Origin: Trachythela sp. YZ-2020
Taxonomy: Eukaryota; Cnidaria; Anthozoa; Malacalcyonacea; Clavulariidae
Direction of reading: 5' to 3'
Assembly: GCA_016169945.1 (NCBI GenBank)
Contig: JADLSH010000335.1
Location: 310,001-374,000, forward strand
Length of the DNA stretch: 64,000 nt
Part shown: positions 12,501 to 23,795 of the stretch, one piece after another
Numbering within the stretch: position 1 is the first letter of the stretch
Layout: each line of letters starts with the position of its first letter
Program-made: the position numbers and the translations under genes
Notes under the pieces: model-generated
The model's input: the letters and a program-made list of their open reading frames with translations, nothing else
Databases searched by the model: none
Told to the model about the DNA's origin: nothing

Positions 12501-12900
12501 TAAGGACTTCGTATGTTTGTATTTGTGGCAACACGGTAAACGTCCCTGTTGATGTAAATACGGTCTTCAATATACGGGGACGATTAGCAACAACAGAAAT
12601 TGATTTTGGCTGGAGAAATATTTTTGCTTTACCACCTCTACTACCACGTTGTCGATTTAAAAGGCCCAGATTTCTTAGTTTGTTCCAAGTCGAAGGTGAA
12701 ACTGGAAGTAGAGATTCGCCACGGCGCTGTACTTGAGTAGAGTTGAAGGGTTTCCACCAGTGTGTCAGTGAAACCAAAAAATTTCTTGAATAAGACAGCA
12801 TAAAGTCGCACAATAAAACTCAATTGCATCCAGATATATTTAGGACTAAACGTGTTCACTTTAGTAAAAGAGAAACGCAACAAGAAACAGTAAATATATA
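9543..12900 (-). mobile_element. CR1/L2-like non-LTR retrotransposon (LINE)
   Basis: The element runs on minus. A single long ORF (12,813-9,775) is followed by a ~230 bp 3' UTR that ends in an AATAA-rich simple tail at about 9,543-9,575. Such microsatellite-like tails are usual for the CR1/L2 branch of the Jockey superfamily. The 5' limit is not clear and is set approximately. No target duplication was identified. Confidence 0.8.
9775..12813 (-). CDS. LINE endonuclease-reverse transcriptase ORF, 1,012 residues
   Basis: The protein nicks target DNA and reverse transcribes the element RNA from the nick. Residues ~130-335 are an APE-type endonuclease: SNARSM near 133, catalytic E161 in ITESW, D275 and N277 in VILGDFN, and SDH at 327-329. 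Residues ~590-830 are the reverse transcriptase: LRPISLT at 613, motif A MIDFSKAFD with D683, motif B GVPQGTKLGP at 739, and motif C as FVDD at 767-770. The end has the conserved IRPVLEYACPVW segment. There is no internal stop across 1,012 codons, so this copy looks young. No separate ORF1 was seen upstream. The first ATG was used; the true start could be internal. Confidence 0.92.
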   Translation of the reverse strand: MCDFMLSYSRNFLVSLTHWWKPFNSTQVQRRGESLLPVSPSTWNKLRNLGLLNRQRGSRGGKAKIFLQPKSISVVANRPRILKTVFTSTGTFTVLPQIQTYEVLKRFPIHRRSLVPVRRSDPSGTSFPTVFLSNARSMINKIDELCEIVRNNLCDIAVITESWLSSSVSDQLINIPGFITCRRDRANDQRGGGLCTFINSKFDFVELPEVNDPDIESQWFLLKPARLPRGINSIILGTVYHPPQNDDNKLRAHIFNSLDLILTNYPNSSIVILGDFNQFKPRNLCSSFKLKKLVLKPTRGNNVLDQIYSNLSEYYSEPAILPPLGSSDHSSVFLQPTGNKAPSLPTAQCQRRDCRVSNKNAIFSSLQSVNWTPLYRLNSCENQLQNFQDLITEKIDIHLPTRTVKVHPTDKPWMTPDIKATIKKRQRAWLNGNSDLYRLHRNKVMSLCKSARRRFYHNCISHLKNSNPKKWWSNIKLLSGQSKPAPLSSIYIDGTFLKDMDLAEAINDAFGKVTDDIPQLDYTPIPVTHIPDEFIISPEAVQCALSRIKEHKSNGPDEIPNWLLKNLSPVICRPVCSIFNLSISEGYVPSLWKQADVLPLPKIPKPLSIDSDLRPISLTAVLSKVLEGFVFQWLSAIIMPHIDPLQFGGVKKSSTTHALVHLVHQWLLATETPKTVVRSCMIDFSKAFDRIDHNVLIRKLQRFNVPPVLLNWCASFLHNRQQRVKLGKFKSTWKTTNAGVPQGTKLGPLFFLVMVNDLTTAFPLYKFVDDCTVSEVVSLTPGSTSNLQREIDDIARWTSNNNMKLNAKKTKEFIVTFAKSQPSLQPLAINDQPLELVHTIKLLGVHLSNNLKWDIHIEHVCTKASKRLYALRILRRSGVPSKDLRSVYCSFIRPVLEYACPVWHSSLTSKLDDEVEKIQRRAIRIICPRLSYAAGLVELKLPTLFDRRESLCKSFYSKVLRAPNNLNTLMPDPVQSQYNLRKTRKFPIFKCRTKRFQDSFLPYCVRKWDALV

Positions 12901-13123
12901 TATGAAGTCAGAGCTCAAATACAGGCAGCCATTTCAGGCGCTCACAAAGGTTTGATATATTAATGTTGTATTGATCACACAGAATGATCTACACATTTTC
13001 AAATTCACAAACTATACTGCATGCTATATGTTAAAAAATCACGAATACGTAGTTGGTGTTCATATTTAATAGCGAAGTTATGACAAACTGGTGTTGAATT
13101 GTATATTAAATTAAAAAAGGAAA

Positions 13124-13194
13124 GGGAGTAAGCGGAGTTGAACCACGGACCTCTCGATCTGCAGTCAAATGCTCTACCACTGAGCAACACTCCC
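13124..13194 (-). tRNA. tRNA-Cys (anticodon GCA)
   Basis: The minus strand folds as a 71-base tRNA. It has a 7 bp acceptor stem (GGGAGTG with TACTCCC), a D arm with GCTCAGTGGTAGAGC, an anticodon arm with loop CTGCAGA and anticodon GCA, and a T arm with GGTTCAACT. The A box (GCTCAGTGGTAGAGC) and B box (GGTTCAACTCC) are intact. A run of six T follows on the transcribed strand at about 13,112-13,118, which fits a Pol III terminator. The T stem has one mismatch. It has no SINE-like body attached, so a real tRNA gene is likelier than a SINE head. Confidence 0.85.
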
Positions 13195-13299
13195 GACATT
13201 TTTATGCAAAAGAAAGTGGTTTCCCAATAGTTCACACTCAAAAGTATTCTCCCGAAATCCACCACTACCCAACACATCTTTCTCAACAACAAAATCCAC

Positions 13300-14470
13300 A
13301 GCCATCGGATTGGTTGACCATGTCATGGTACCCACGTTAAATTCAAACAAGTTGATTATAGTAGACGTACTTTAACGACCGTTCCTACCTTCAGCATGTC
13401 TAGAACGGGCAAACGTTTAGGATATGCTATACTTGTAGTATTCTTTGCACAACGTTTTTTCGGTGTAGGCTGGGATGTTGTTGGCCTGTCCGCTGATCGC
13501 TTGTTTTTGCGTAAGGACGCGTAGCTACTGCTGGGCCGGGGACCTCGCTAAAGCCACCGCATCGACCACATGGCTTTCAACGAAACGAACATGTATAACA
13601 TTGAAACTTGGCATTTGATCCAAAGACGAGCACGAAGTACCTTGATCCCCAGCGAGGATATCGCAAACAGCATTCTCTTCGATCCTGGATTGAAAATGTT
13701 TGTGACAAGCATATTTGAGGTTTTTAAACGTGATATCGCTATAGGGAAACAACACAAATGCCCGTGGACCAATTCTTGCGTACTTTTGTGCTTTTCCTTG
13801 CACATCAGAACTCAATCATTGGCAGGGCGTTTTTTAAGAAATCGTTAGTGGGGGGCCATAATCGAAAGAGGACGTAACAAGTAGGTGGTGTATTACAGGT
13901 GTGGGAAGCTTAAGGGGGGTCTGGGGGTCTTCCCCCCGAAAATTTTTGTATTCTTGAGTCTCTGTGGCTTGATTTCCTGCATTTTCAGAGACAATTTTGA
14001 TATATCCCATCTAAATGGAGCCATGTTTTGTTGTGAGAATACCATAACTTTCTTCTAAACTCAGTTTCCCCCCCTTTTTTGCTTATATTTTGGACAAAAG
14101 GGACCTTCACTGGGGGGGCCAAAATAGCTTACTGGGGGGCCAACATGGGGACTGGGGGCATTTGCCCCCCCCAGCCTATCCGTTAAAAAAGGCCCTGATC
14201 GTTGGACTACGACTTCTCTTTTCTTGAGAATACTAGTATTTCCTGTCCCACTCCCACTAGGTTTCTTATTTGTTCTTTTATTGCTCATAGCGGTCGTAAA
14301 CCTTTTCCACGCTTGAGCTACCATCTTGAAATTTACGACGTGCTTTCTTCGCACATTCCTTGCGACCTGAAACACCTGTCGGCGGGTTGTCGCACCCTGA
14401 TATTGGGCTACCTTAGATGGCAGCGCTCGGCCAAGAACATTTTTAATTTACTTTTCATTTCATTTTAAAT
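13300..14470 (-). other. Unassigned stretch with weak minus-strand open frames
   Basis: Open frames on minus at 13,525-13,815 (96 codons) and within 14,200-14,375 have varied composition and could be exons of one unrecognised gene. The segment between them, roughly 13,845-14,200, contains G- and C-rich ends (GTGGGGGGCC near 13,850; TTTGCCCCCCCCAG near 14,160) and looks like a degenerate insertion. I recognise no domain and assign no function. Confidence 0.3.
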
Positions 14471-16980
14471 TTGATTTGTTTTCATTTGGGTTTCATTTGG
14501 ATTTCATGGTTTTTTATTCGAATTTCAATTGAACTTCCAATTAGCTTTTATTTTGATTAAAAATAATTCTAAAAAACGCAATGGCAGCGCTCGGCCACCA
14601 TAGACGAGCACAGACGGCGACAAATAATTCGCCACAGCGATATATCGCGCATAGCGGTCTGCTAAATAAATACCAATACTTCATGTAAACATGCGCATAA
14701 TTAATCATCCTATTAAAAGACGAAGTAGCTACGATACGATCCTTGAATTTTTCTACGTTGAACTGAAATATTTTGGAACTATAGTCGTTCAAATGCAAGG
14801 GATTACTGCATGCGTGTATTTCTAGTTAAATTATAGGCCGTGCCAACGGCGACTGAAGTTATACTAGTAACTAGTTACTCTTGCTCGTGTCGTTCTTATA
14901 TTTAGTTTTAGACTTCATAAATTCTATAAGAGCTCATGTTACTGTTACTTTATAAACAATTCCCTATTTCGTGCGCAAGAAACCGACTCGCACTATACCT
15001 TTGTTTGAAACTAACACGGCGAATCTTTAATATCACCCCCCCCCCCCCCCCCATGTACGGATACAAGGGAAAATATCACCAATATTGCCGCGAATATTCA
15101 ACTTCTCATGTTCATGTGTTGATTTATTTTCAACATATTTCGAACATTCAACTACTGACGAGTGCCGAATAATCGGTATGTTCAATATCTGATTTAACTT
15201 TGATGTTGAAAATGTGTTGAATAATATACATGTTCAATGGCCGATTTACCTTTAATGTTGAAAATATGTTGAATAATAAACAACTTCAATGTCGGAAACA
15301 TGTTGAATAATGACAATCATGAATATTGGCGGTAATATGACGCCATAGTTTGCCAAATTGAAATTGCACTGATCAGTGGCTTCGAAGACTGGAAAGCGAA
15401 AAATTTCCTCACAAGATAGAAAATAACCTACTAATTGGCGACTCACAACTGCCAACTGGGCGCATTACAACGTCTGTAAGAGCAATACATTTTCGCGAGA
15501 GGAAAGATAATGTTTCATTGATTTCGTAGCAAAATAATTAAATAAACCATGTCTATCGTCTACACAGAAAAATCAGTGAGTTTATAAATGTGACCTACTG
15601 ACCTGTGTGTCAGTTCCATCACGCAAAGAATATATAATATATTGCAAATATAACGAAACATTTCGGTGGTGTTATGTTACCTATTATTATCGAAATGATG
15701 TTGACAGCTGAAGCAACGGTGTACTATATATACTGCCAAGAATAACGTGGTTGCTGTTGGAAAAAAACATGAACAACTTGACATAAGATAATATATCTAC
15801 GACTACGAAGACATATTTCTTATTCGAACAATTTACTGTTCAATTCAGTTATGCTCCAGTGTTAGAACAAAGCAGATAACAAACGTTTTCCTTGCTACTA
15901 TATAGAACAATTCAAACTGGTTATAGAATAGAATAATATAGTATCTATCAATTATTATGTACATACATGTTAATAATGTTATAATCGCATATAGTATATA
16001 AATAATCTGGAACATTTACAAAACTGGTGAATAACAGGAAATACGAAATATTTAAGGTATTTCCGCAGTAATTGTTCCCTAAATGAGAATTTGCTGAAAC
16101 TTCCCAGGCTGCCGACCCAGGCTTGAAGTTTATGATATGCCAATAGTAAAAACAAACAAAAAAGTTGGCGTCACCGAACTCGTTCAGAAGATATGACAAG
16201 CATAATACACCACGTTTTTCGAATATGGCGCCATTTTCATTCTATTTTGATTTGCCCAACTGTTATTGAGTTTATCAATGATCCTACCGTAGTATACCCA
16301 TCTAGTAATTGAAACACAAGAAAGAAAAAATGACATTTTAGCGAATTCGAAAGCCACTGACGTGCAGCTTTTTGGTGCACGGAAACAATTCTTTTCACAT
16401 TCTCAGACATGTTATTTTTAGGAAGTATGGGTAAAAAAAGTAAAATATTACGAGTTAAGTTGTAAAAATTAATTTTTCCATAAATTTCGTAAATGACATG
16501 TAAAAGTATTCGGAGAACAAAAATAACAAAAAAAATTATACTCACCGACTTTTTTCGAGAGTTACATAGCTAAACATTCAACACTATGTAGTTTACAAAG
16601 TTATCCGCACAGAGGGAGCCCTAGCTAGACTTTTTCTCTTATAATGGCCGAAGAACAACATTTCTTCCAAACATTTATTTTTTTATTTGAAGCACGCATA
16701 CATAAACATTGTATTATTATCACATTATTATAGTATAATTTCTATTAATTTTCATTATTTTGCAATGGTTTTCAATAACAAATTTGTATAACAAATTTGC
16801 GTATTTTTGTCACTCAACTATTTAATTATGCATGACGAACGAAAGTGATCCATGTATCGGTAGCAAACAATTTCATTACTCAATGGCAAACAGTGGTATT
16901 TTAAAAAGTGTTACTGTCTTGTTTGCAAAAACATACACCCTTTTGTTAGCAGTGACTCGGCGCTTTCCTTTAAACTTTTC
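14470..16980. other. Non-coding, simple and tandem repeats
   Basis: No gene was recognised. A run of 17 C occurs at 15,036-15,052. Between about 15,110 and 15,310 a unit containing GTTGAAAATGTGTTGAATAA and ATGTTCAA is repeated with divergence. The rest is AT-rich sequence. Confidence 0.5.
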
Positions 16981-16982
16981 CC

Positions 16983-17368
16983 TCAGCACATTCGATCTTT
17001 AGCAAGATTGTCTTGACTGAATGATCGTCTATCTGGAAACAGTTCCCGGAAACCAGGTAAAGTATCAGAGAACCCAGCAACCACTTGGCAAAATTCTTCC
17101 ATGTTGTTACAAAAGCTCAGTGCTTTCTTTACATTGTGTGCCAACAAAATGTATGGTGCTTTCTTGCTCAGCGAGGTCAAGAACTGAGCCAAGGCTTCAG
17201 CCAAGCTTAGAGCCCTCACAAATTTATTTTCATGATAGAGGATTCCGTTTATGACGGTGAGTTTATTCACGGCAGATGCCTCAGGTGTTATACCATTTTG
17301 TGGGATGACATACACATTAAACTCTTCCTGTCCATCTGTAGCAGCAATTTGACAAATTTCTGCATCAT
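16983..17368 (-). CDS. DEDDh (DnaQ-like) exonuclease exon, partial
   Basis: The frame begins after a TTTCTTTAG acceptor and reads AEICQIAA, a typical post-motif-I strand of DEDDh 3'-5' exonucleases. It goes on with a beta-strand ending in VIPQNGITPEAS, then LAHN (exo II), then FSDTLPGFRELFP and ends at a stop. The first catalytic motif (DxE) must lie in an upstream exon that I did not find. The usual aromatic-D after AHN is replaced (KALSF), so activity is doubtful. It sits 160 bp outside the left TIR of the 12.2 kb element, which may have inserted into its intron. It could be a host gene remnant or element cargo. Confidence 0.65.
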
Positions 17369-17527
17369 TTCCTAAAGAAATAAAAAAATATTTCAACAAG
17401 GGTAACAGCAATCACAGTAATGAGAGGGCACTATGGACAAGCTTGCACACAGAAATGTTTGTTAGTTTTTCCAAATATACAAAGAAATGTTCTGGTTTGT
17501 TTATTGTCAAATATTTGGTAATTTGAC

Positions 17528-17664
17528 CAGCCTCGTACCCAGGCGCAAAAAAACTTAAAAATAGGCACACTACAGTATATTTATATAGATCAGTGATCAA
17601 GCGAGCGAGCGCGCGGTGGTGCTTGGGGAGGACGCGATGAAGGGAGCGCCTGGCAGAATATGCA
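17528..17664 (+). repeat. Left terminal inverted repeat of the 12.2 kb element
   Basis: It matches the reverse complement of 29,622-29,764 over its whole length with a few indels in A-runs and one GATGAAGG versus GACGGGAAAGCGAA difference. It ends 6 bp before the first ATG of the helicase gene, so the promoter probably lies within it; TATATTTATATA at about 17,576 is a TATA-like candidate. Confidence 0.92.
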
Positions 17665-18369
17665 ACAAATATGGCGGACGACTTATCCATATTCATAGAT
17701 GCAAATGAGGAAATTGCTGTACTCCATGAAATTGAAAGGCCTGTCCATCGAGCGGTACATTTGGGAAAGATTTTATGCCCAGATGATCACTGCGTTGCTA
17801 ATAAGGATTTTTTCCTCGAGAACGGTATTGTTCATCATTTTCGAATAAGGCACAAACAAGAATTTACGAGCGCTGAAAGAAGAAAATCCACTCAAATATG
17901 CAATGATTTATATCAGCAAGAAACAAGAACATGCATGGAAGCAATCTTTGAATATCGCAGGAAAAAGGTATGTATAAAAATGGACAAGAATGTTAATTCT
18001 GCTATAAACATTCATTTATGTCAAATATAAAAATTACAATATTTTATGTTAGTGTATGAAATGTTTTATTATATAGAATCAAGGTTACCGTGATGTTGCT
18101 GTATTGTCTTGTGGACGAAACCTCACATGTGCTGTACACAACGATCATGAGGCTGTGCAATTTATGTGCCTGTTGGCTGTTGCAATACCATGCAGGATGT
18201 CTAAATTCGTATAGCCAAGGAAATCAGCCATGTGAAGTTGTAATAACAAGGGATGCGTTGCAGGCAAAATACAATTGCTGGTATTTAAAGAAAAAAGTGG
18301 GTAGTGGTGTTTATTTTCAAACCGAATGTTTTTTTGTGAAACGGGTAAGTTCTCATTCCAGTTAGTGGT

Positions 18370-19128
18370 TCATTTAATATTTATTTTGCGATAATGCAAA
18401 GTTGTTTTTATGAGCCCTGGCCATGTACTGATCAATTTAATAGAAACTTCAACATCCCCCCCCAGGCTGACCCCAGGAATTTGAACTTTTTTAAATTTCG
18501 ACTTTTCAAATTCCACGTCTTCCTGCACAAAAAATATGTTCAAATGCCCCACTGTAACAAGACGTTGAGTGCTTAAATGCCCCACCTTCATACAGAAAAT
18601 CATGAAAAAATACAACATAAACAACAAGGAATGCAGTCACCATATATTTTTTGAGAATGTAGGAAATGTGAAAACTGATTAGGGACCCATCCCCTTTTCT
18701 TCGAGGGAGTCTTTGACAAAATCTACCCATTTCCTCTCGAAATTAACTAAAAAACTGCATCCACCACCGTTGTGAAAATTTTTCAGTTTAATAGTTTGAG
18801 TTTGATGTGATAAAACAGCATGAGTAATTTAAGGCTTCTGGTTATTCTTGTTCAAATTCCCCACTCATGACGAATTCCACAACCCATGTGAGACACAGTA
18901 TGCCCTACTCCTCAGAGAAATATGATGGTTTAGAGTCAAATTCCTAGGGCCTGCCAGGGCATATTGAAGTTTCGAGTTGATCGGTGCATAAATAATAGCA
19001 AGATTTAAAGTGGTTCTAATATTTTAACATTGTTGAGATATCTTATTACATAAACTAATGAAGCCTTTGATGGTGGTTTTAATTACATTAGCTAGCATCA
19101 GTTCCAAGATTGGCCTATTCCAATTAAT
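18370..19128. other. Intron sequence of the RecQ gene, nothing recognised
   Basis: No exon or mobile element was recognised in this part of the 2.3 kb intron. Short open frames here are not convincing. Confidence 0.4.
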
Positions 19129-19129
19129 A

Positions 19130-19462
19130 TCTGCCCCCCCCCCCCCCCCCCCCCCCCATTGAGGAACCTTGGAATTCCAAGAGGGTGGTAAATTAAAATT
19201 CTTTAGGGATTTCCATGGGGAGGGTCTTGAGTTTTGTGGAATTTGCATGGGGTGGCATACTGTATTTCCATCTTTCCAGGGGGTATAAAAGGCATCTCCA
19301 GGGGGTCTGACATGAATCTCCAGAGAGGAAACCTAAGTTTTTATCAGAATTTACATGGGGTTGGTGGTTGATCAAATGTAGGAATTTCCACATGGAGGCA
19401 ATATATTTGGGTTGGAAATTCCATGGGGTGCAAAAGAAAGAGGTTCCTCAATGGGGGGAGGG
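19130..19462. mobile_element. ~330 bp MITE with C-run/G-run ends
   Basis: CCCCCCATTGAGGAACCT at about 19,150 faces AGGTTCCTCAATGGGGGG at about 19,440. The left end is extended by a run of about 25 C and the right by GGGGAGGGGAGGGGG. The interior has no coding capacity. It lies in the long intron of the RecQ gene. Confidence 0.7.
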
Positions 19463-19791
19463 GAGGGGGATACTGCTACAATTAATGCACCTTGGAGTAT
19501 CTACTGTAATAAATCAACATGCCCCTACATATATTGCAGTTTATTACATATATTTATTCACGTCTACAGTACTTATACAAGTTTTGAAGTTTACAAGTCA
19601 AATCTGGACAAACACTCACATGGACTGACATTTTTAGTAGATTCTGTTAATGTCTATATGTATATGGTCACACTTTAATTGAAGAAGTAAAGTACATCAG
19701 CATACTGAGTATTATTCTGCACAGATGACAATGTAAACAGGCAGGCCATGTGATCTTACCGATATAGAGAGTAATACATGGGTGTGCAGAA

Positions 19792-20248
19792 CAGGGCTCG
19801 AAATAGCGGGCTGCCAATGACCAAAATTAAGCAGGCCATATTTTAGAAATGGCAGGCGAAAAAAATTTTGACCTGCGAAGTCAAAAATAAAGTGGCAGGC
19901 GAAATTCTACAGATTGTTATATTTCATTTGCCTCCCTTGTACTAGTATTCTTAATTTTCGGCGTTTTTAATGACTCGCATAATGGCTATATTTCAAAATA
20001 TCAAAGTTTTTTATTTTAAATTTTTGTTTTACATGTCTATTAAATTGAGTTTTCAGCGACGTTAGACATTTCAGCGAGCGGTACTTGATGAAATCCTTAT
20101 GTAGTCTACGGCATAGTCGTCGAGCGTCAGTGACGCAGGATAATCCTTAAGTGGCAGTTCAAAAATAAATATGGCTGGCCAAAATTTTTTTGATCTGCCA
20201 AAGAAATATAGTTTGGCAGGTCATATTTTTTTCCTATTTCGAGCCCTG
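19792..20248. mobile_element. hAT-type MITE with perfect 8 bp target duplication
   Basis: The ends CAGGGCTCGAAATAG and CTATTTCGAGCCCTG are perfect inverted repeats. The flanks are identical, GTGCAGAA at 19,784-19,791 and 20,249-20,256. A CAGGG start with an 8 bp duplication is diagnostic of hAT elements. The 457 bp interior has no transposase; sub-terminal GGCAGGCGAA-like repeats are present. It inserted into the intron of the RecQ gene, so it is younger than the host transposon. Confidence 0.95.
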
Positions 20249-23104
20249 GTGCAGAATATGATAAACATTACTGATATACATGAAAATTTATTTCTCTATT
20301 TTAATTGCCTAAGAGCAGTTAACTTTTAAGGTAAAACAGTGCCAAAAACTATTATGTAATGTATGTAAAAAATTATTGTTGCATGGTGGCTTAAACTGGC
20401 TTTGTGATTCGAGTGTACAGTATTACAGCAACTAACCTGTTTCAAACATCTCGAATGCTGTTGTAATTTTTGATAGAAAATTAAATAAATGTACTTAACG
20501 GCAATATTTAGTGTAAATATGTCCAAAATTAAACAGTGCACAGTAAATTGGCATAATTATATGACCACACTAACACCCATTGCAAATTACGGTAAACTAA
20601 TTTCACTTATATCTAAATCTAAAATTAAAACTTTAACTTCTTTACACTAGGATTACAGATCAACCATGAATATACTAATGGCTGATATCACTTCGCTTCA
20701 GGAGGCCAGTATTGATGACCAACAGGTATCTCAACCATCTGATGACCCTTATATTGATATTTTGCAACATATCTTTCACCATCAAAATTTCAGAGGCATA
20801 CAGAGGGATGCCATAGAATGTATCGCCTCGGATAAAGATGCCTTAGTCGTAATTCCTACTGGCGGGGGGAAATCTAGCTGCTACTGGATTCCAGGCATGG
20901 CTGTCTCAGGAGTAACTGTGGTCATTACACCACTTATGGCATTGCAAAGTGATCAGGTTAATAAATTACAGAACTATGGAATAAAGGTGTGCAGTGTGAA
21001 TTCAAGTATGCCAGCAGAAGAAAGAGAAATTGTATTCCATAGTCTGTCTCAACCTGAAACAATGTTCAAGTTTTTTTACCTCACACCCGAATTCGCCCTA
21101 TCTCCACCTGCTATGGCATGTTTTAAATCAATGGTAGAAAATAATTCACTATTACGATTCATCGTTGATGAAGCACATTGCGTTGATATGTGGGGACAAA
21201 ACTTTCGACCGATGGTAAGCTAGGGGATTTAAAGCAGTTTGGCAGACCAATTGCTGCATTTACAGGAACTGCAACGAATCTAACAAAAGAGAGGATTGTG
21301 AAAAATCTAGGGTTGGTTGAGGCTGTGGTTCTTCAATCAACATGTAACCGGAGTAATTTGATCTTCAACGTTGTTTCGAAAAGCGGACCACATGCGAAAG
21401 AAGATGTGGTAAAATATGTTCAAGATAATTTTGGTGATTCTTGTGGCATTGTGTATTGTTCTACAACAAAGGATACTGTTGAGTTGGCCTATATATTTAA
21501 GTCAAAGGGCCTGTCAGCCGTTTACTACCATGGCAAACTGGATTTTTTTGAAAAAAATGACAATGCTAAAGCTTGGCTGTCAGGAACGGCATCGGTTATG
21601 TGTGCGACCAGTGCATTTGGAATGGGCATCGATAAACCAGATGTTCGTTTGTTGTCCATCTTAGTTTGCCAAAATCACTTGAAGAATATTATCAAGAGGC
21701 AGGGAGGGCTGGCCGTGATGGAACGAAGTCACATTGTACGCTCATGTATCGCTTTGAAGACAGGAACAAGCTAATCCAGTTGATTTCCAAATCCTTGAGT
21801 CAAGAACACTTGGAATTCCAAATGACTTCTCTTAATAAGGTTGTGTCATATTGTATGTCACATGTATGCAGACGAAAGCTATTAATGGAATATTTTGACG
21901 ATGAGACAGAAACCAACTGTAATGGAACCTGTGACAATTGTTTGAAAACTCCACCAGCTATTAAGGATTATACGAACGAATCGATCAATTTGTGCCATTG
22001 CGTCCAAGAAATGCTAGCAGTGAATGCGAAGATTAATGTCAAGCAGGTGGCACTCGCTTTTAAAGGCTCGAAATCAAAACGTGACATAGAAAGCAAAGGT
22101 TTCCATGTCATTTCCCATTATGGTTCGGGGAGAAATGTTTCCAACAATGATGCAGACGCTATTAAATTTGTGCAACACCTCATCGTGCATGAAGTGTTGT
22201 TGGAGAACATTCGTGCAGTGGATGATAGATTTACAACGCCATACATTACTCTGGGAAAAAAGGCACAGTCAGTAATAAGCAGAGAAATATGTGTGTTCTT
22301 AATGATATAATTGTGAAAGCAATGTCTTCTTTAAGGTTGTCCTCCAATAAGGGTAAAACCTGGTTTTCACTTGCAACGTATAAAGTTATTTTGAATTTGC
22401 TTTTGCTCTGTCTTATAGCTTATGTCGATGCTTATGTTACACACATCATTACATTTCTTTGTTTCGTCTATTGTCTTTCCTTATGCTATGTCGCAAGTCA
22501 AAACTATAGGCTTGAAAGCCAGTCGCGAAAAGTACGATGGTATTTTACAGGGCTGGAAAAAATAAATTTCTTCCTGGGAGCACAATCCGGAGATAAAGAT
22601 TTCCTGCAGAACAACCGAGTACTTTTAGGCTAAATCTGTGCTTAAACCATGCTTAAACATAGTTGACCATTGACTTGCATGTTGGAGTTTCCTTCAGATT
22701 TTCAAATTTCCTGCAGCTGTTAACATGCTGCTCGCGTGCATGCTCGTCTATTTTTCCACTCCTGGACTATTTTATGAATTAAATATTCGTCTCTCAGCTA
22801 TATTCATACAAACAAGTTTCACGGGCAATCCCCATAAGCTGTTGTGTTAATATACTGATTAAATCAAACTATATATCAGCATTTTTCTGTTAAAAAACTG
22901 CAACTATAAAGTTCCTCAGCATGCAGTTTTATCACATGTCGGTAAAGCTGTATGCATGGGAAAAAGTCATTTATTAACGCGAAATTGATTCATTCAAACA
23001 AGTCACTCCCATTGTACTTTTTGCGCTTGGCTTTTTTGGCATTTTCGGAGCTGAGGGCAACTTTAATGCTATTTATAGCTGTATATACAATGCAATTGGA
23101 ATGC

Positions 23105-23588
23105 CTATGTACAAGATCGTATGACATTTTTGGTAGTGTCAGATGGTCGCTCTGTTACTCTATTATTACTCGCTGTCCGACGCCTGTTCACCGTCCGACA
23201 TTTGATCACTTTGGGACAATTGTACATTTTGCAAGGATATTCGTCTAAATGATGGAAAGCTCTCATGAAGTTTAATTTGGCTTTAAATTTATCTTCAACT
23301 TTCTTTTCACCCTTCATCACGACATCCATACAGGACTTTGAAATTGGTTTTCTTTGCACATTTGCACTTCCTAATGGAAACTCCATAACCACTTTGCCAG
23401 TTGAAGCTTTGAAAAAGTGGTTAACAAGGCAAAACCACATTCCTTTCAACACATCTGGAAGAGAACTTTGCTCCTTGTGCTTTGTGGTTTGATAGAAATG
23501 AAAAGGCTCTGCGTACGCACTCCTTACGGATCCTAACACATCAAGATTTCCTATTATTCTTTCACACATTTGAACTGAAGTGTGACCT
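23105..23588 (-). CDS. Last exon of the probable transposase
   Basis: It follows a TATATTTTAG acceptor and encodes about 160 residues from GHTSVQMCERIIGN to a stop at 23,105. The preceding exon ends KTYASG at a GTAAG donor (23,796), so the two join in the helical region typical of the C-terminal part of the family. The last 50 residues are basic and contain CKMYNCP. It meets the RecQ gene tail to tail about 800 bp away. Confidence 0.6.
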
Positions 23589-23795
23589 AAAATATAAAAA
23601 TAAAATGAATGTAATATGTTATTTGAAGTATTCATCTTCAGGGTTTTTGTAAATAGCTTTTTCATGATTTTAATTTGTTGTCAATTGTTTATTTACGTTT
23701 ATATCCTGGATATACTAATAAGACTATAAAGTTTCCTATCTCGTTTATAATTTTCTGTATATATTATTCGATACATTTTATATTTAGTATCTTAC

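Larger units (their letters stand above)
17671..22310 (+). pseudogene. RecQ-family helicase gene, three exons, frameshifted
   Basis: This is a superfamily 2 DNA helicase with RecQ features. Proposed exons are 17,671-17,967 (AAG/GTATGT donor), 18,077-18,344 (GTAAGT donor) and 20,651-22,310; all junctions are phase 0 once a frame slip in exon 2 (near 18,195) is allowed. Exons 1-2 encode an N-terminal domain I do not recognise. Exon 3 has Walker A PTGGGKSS, DEAH (VDEAHCVDMWG), GTATN, GMGIDKPDVR, the arginine-finger motif QEAGRAGRDG and the RecQ zinc cysteines (NCNGTCDNC). Frame slips occur at about 21,215 and 21,630, the second fitting loss of one T. Three slips suggest a dead gene. The intron of 2.3 kb holds two MITEs. 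Confidence 0.85.

Noticed and set aside
13005..13292. 95-codon minus frame over the tRNA
   Set aside because: It covers the tRNA-Cys in its middle and shows no domain.
16570..16980. Left extension of the 12.2 kb element beyond 17,528
   Set aside because: Nothing here matches sequence to the right of 29,764 in inverted orientation, so the TIR boundary at CAGCCTCG stands.
22311..22633. Hydrophobic 114-codon frame after the RecQ gene
   Set aside because: AT-rich composition in a stretch after the RecQ stop produces apparent membrane segments; no homology is recognised.
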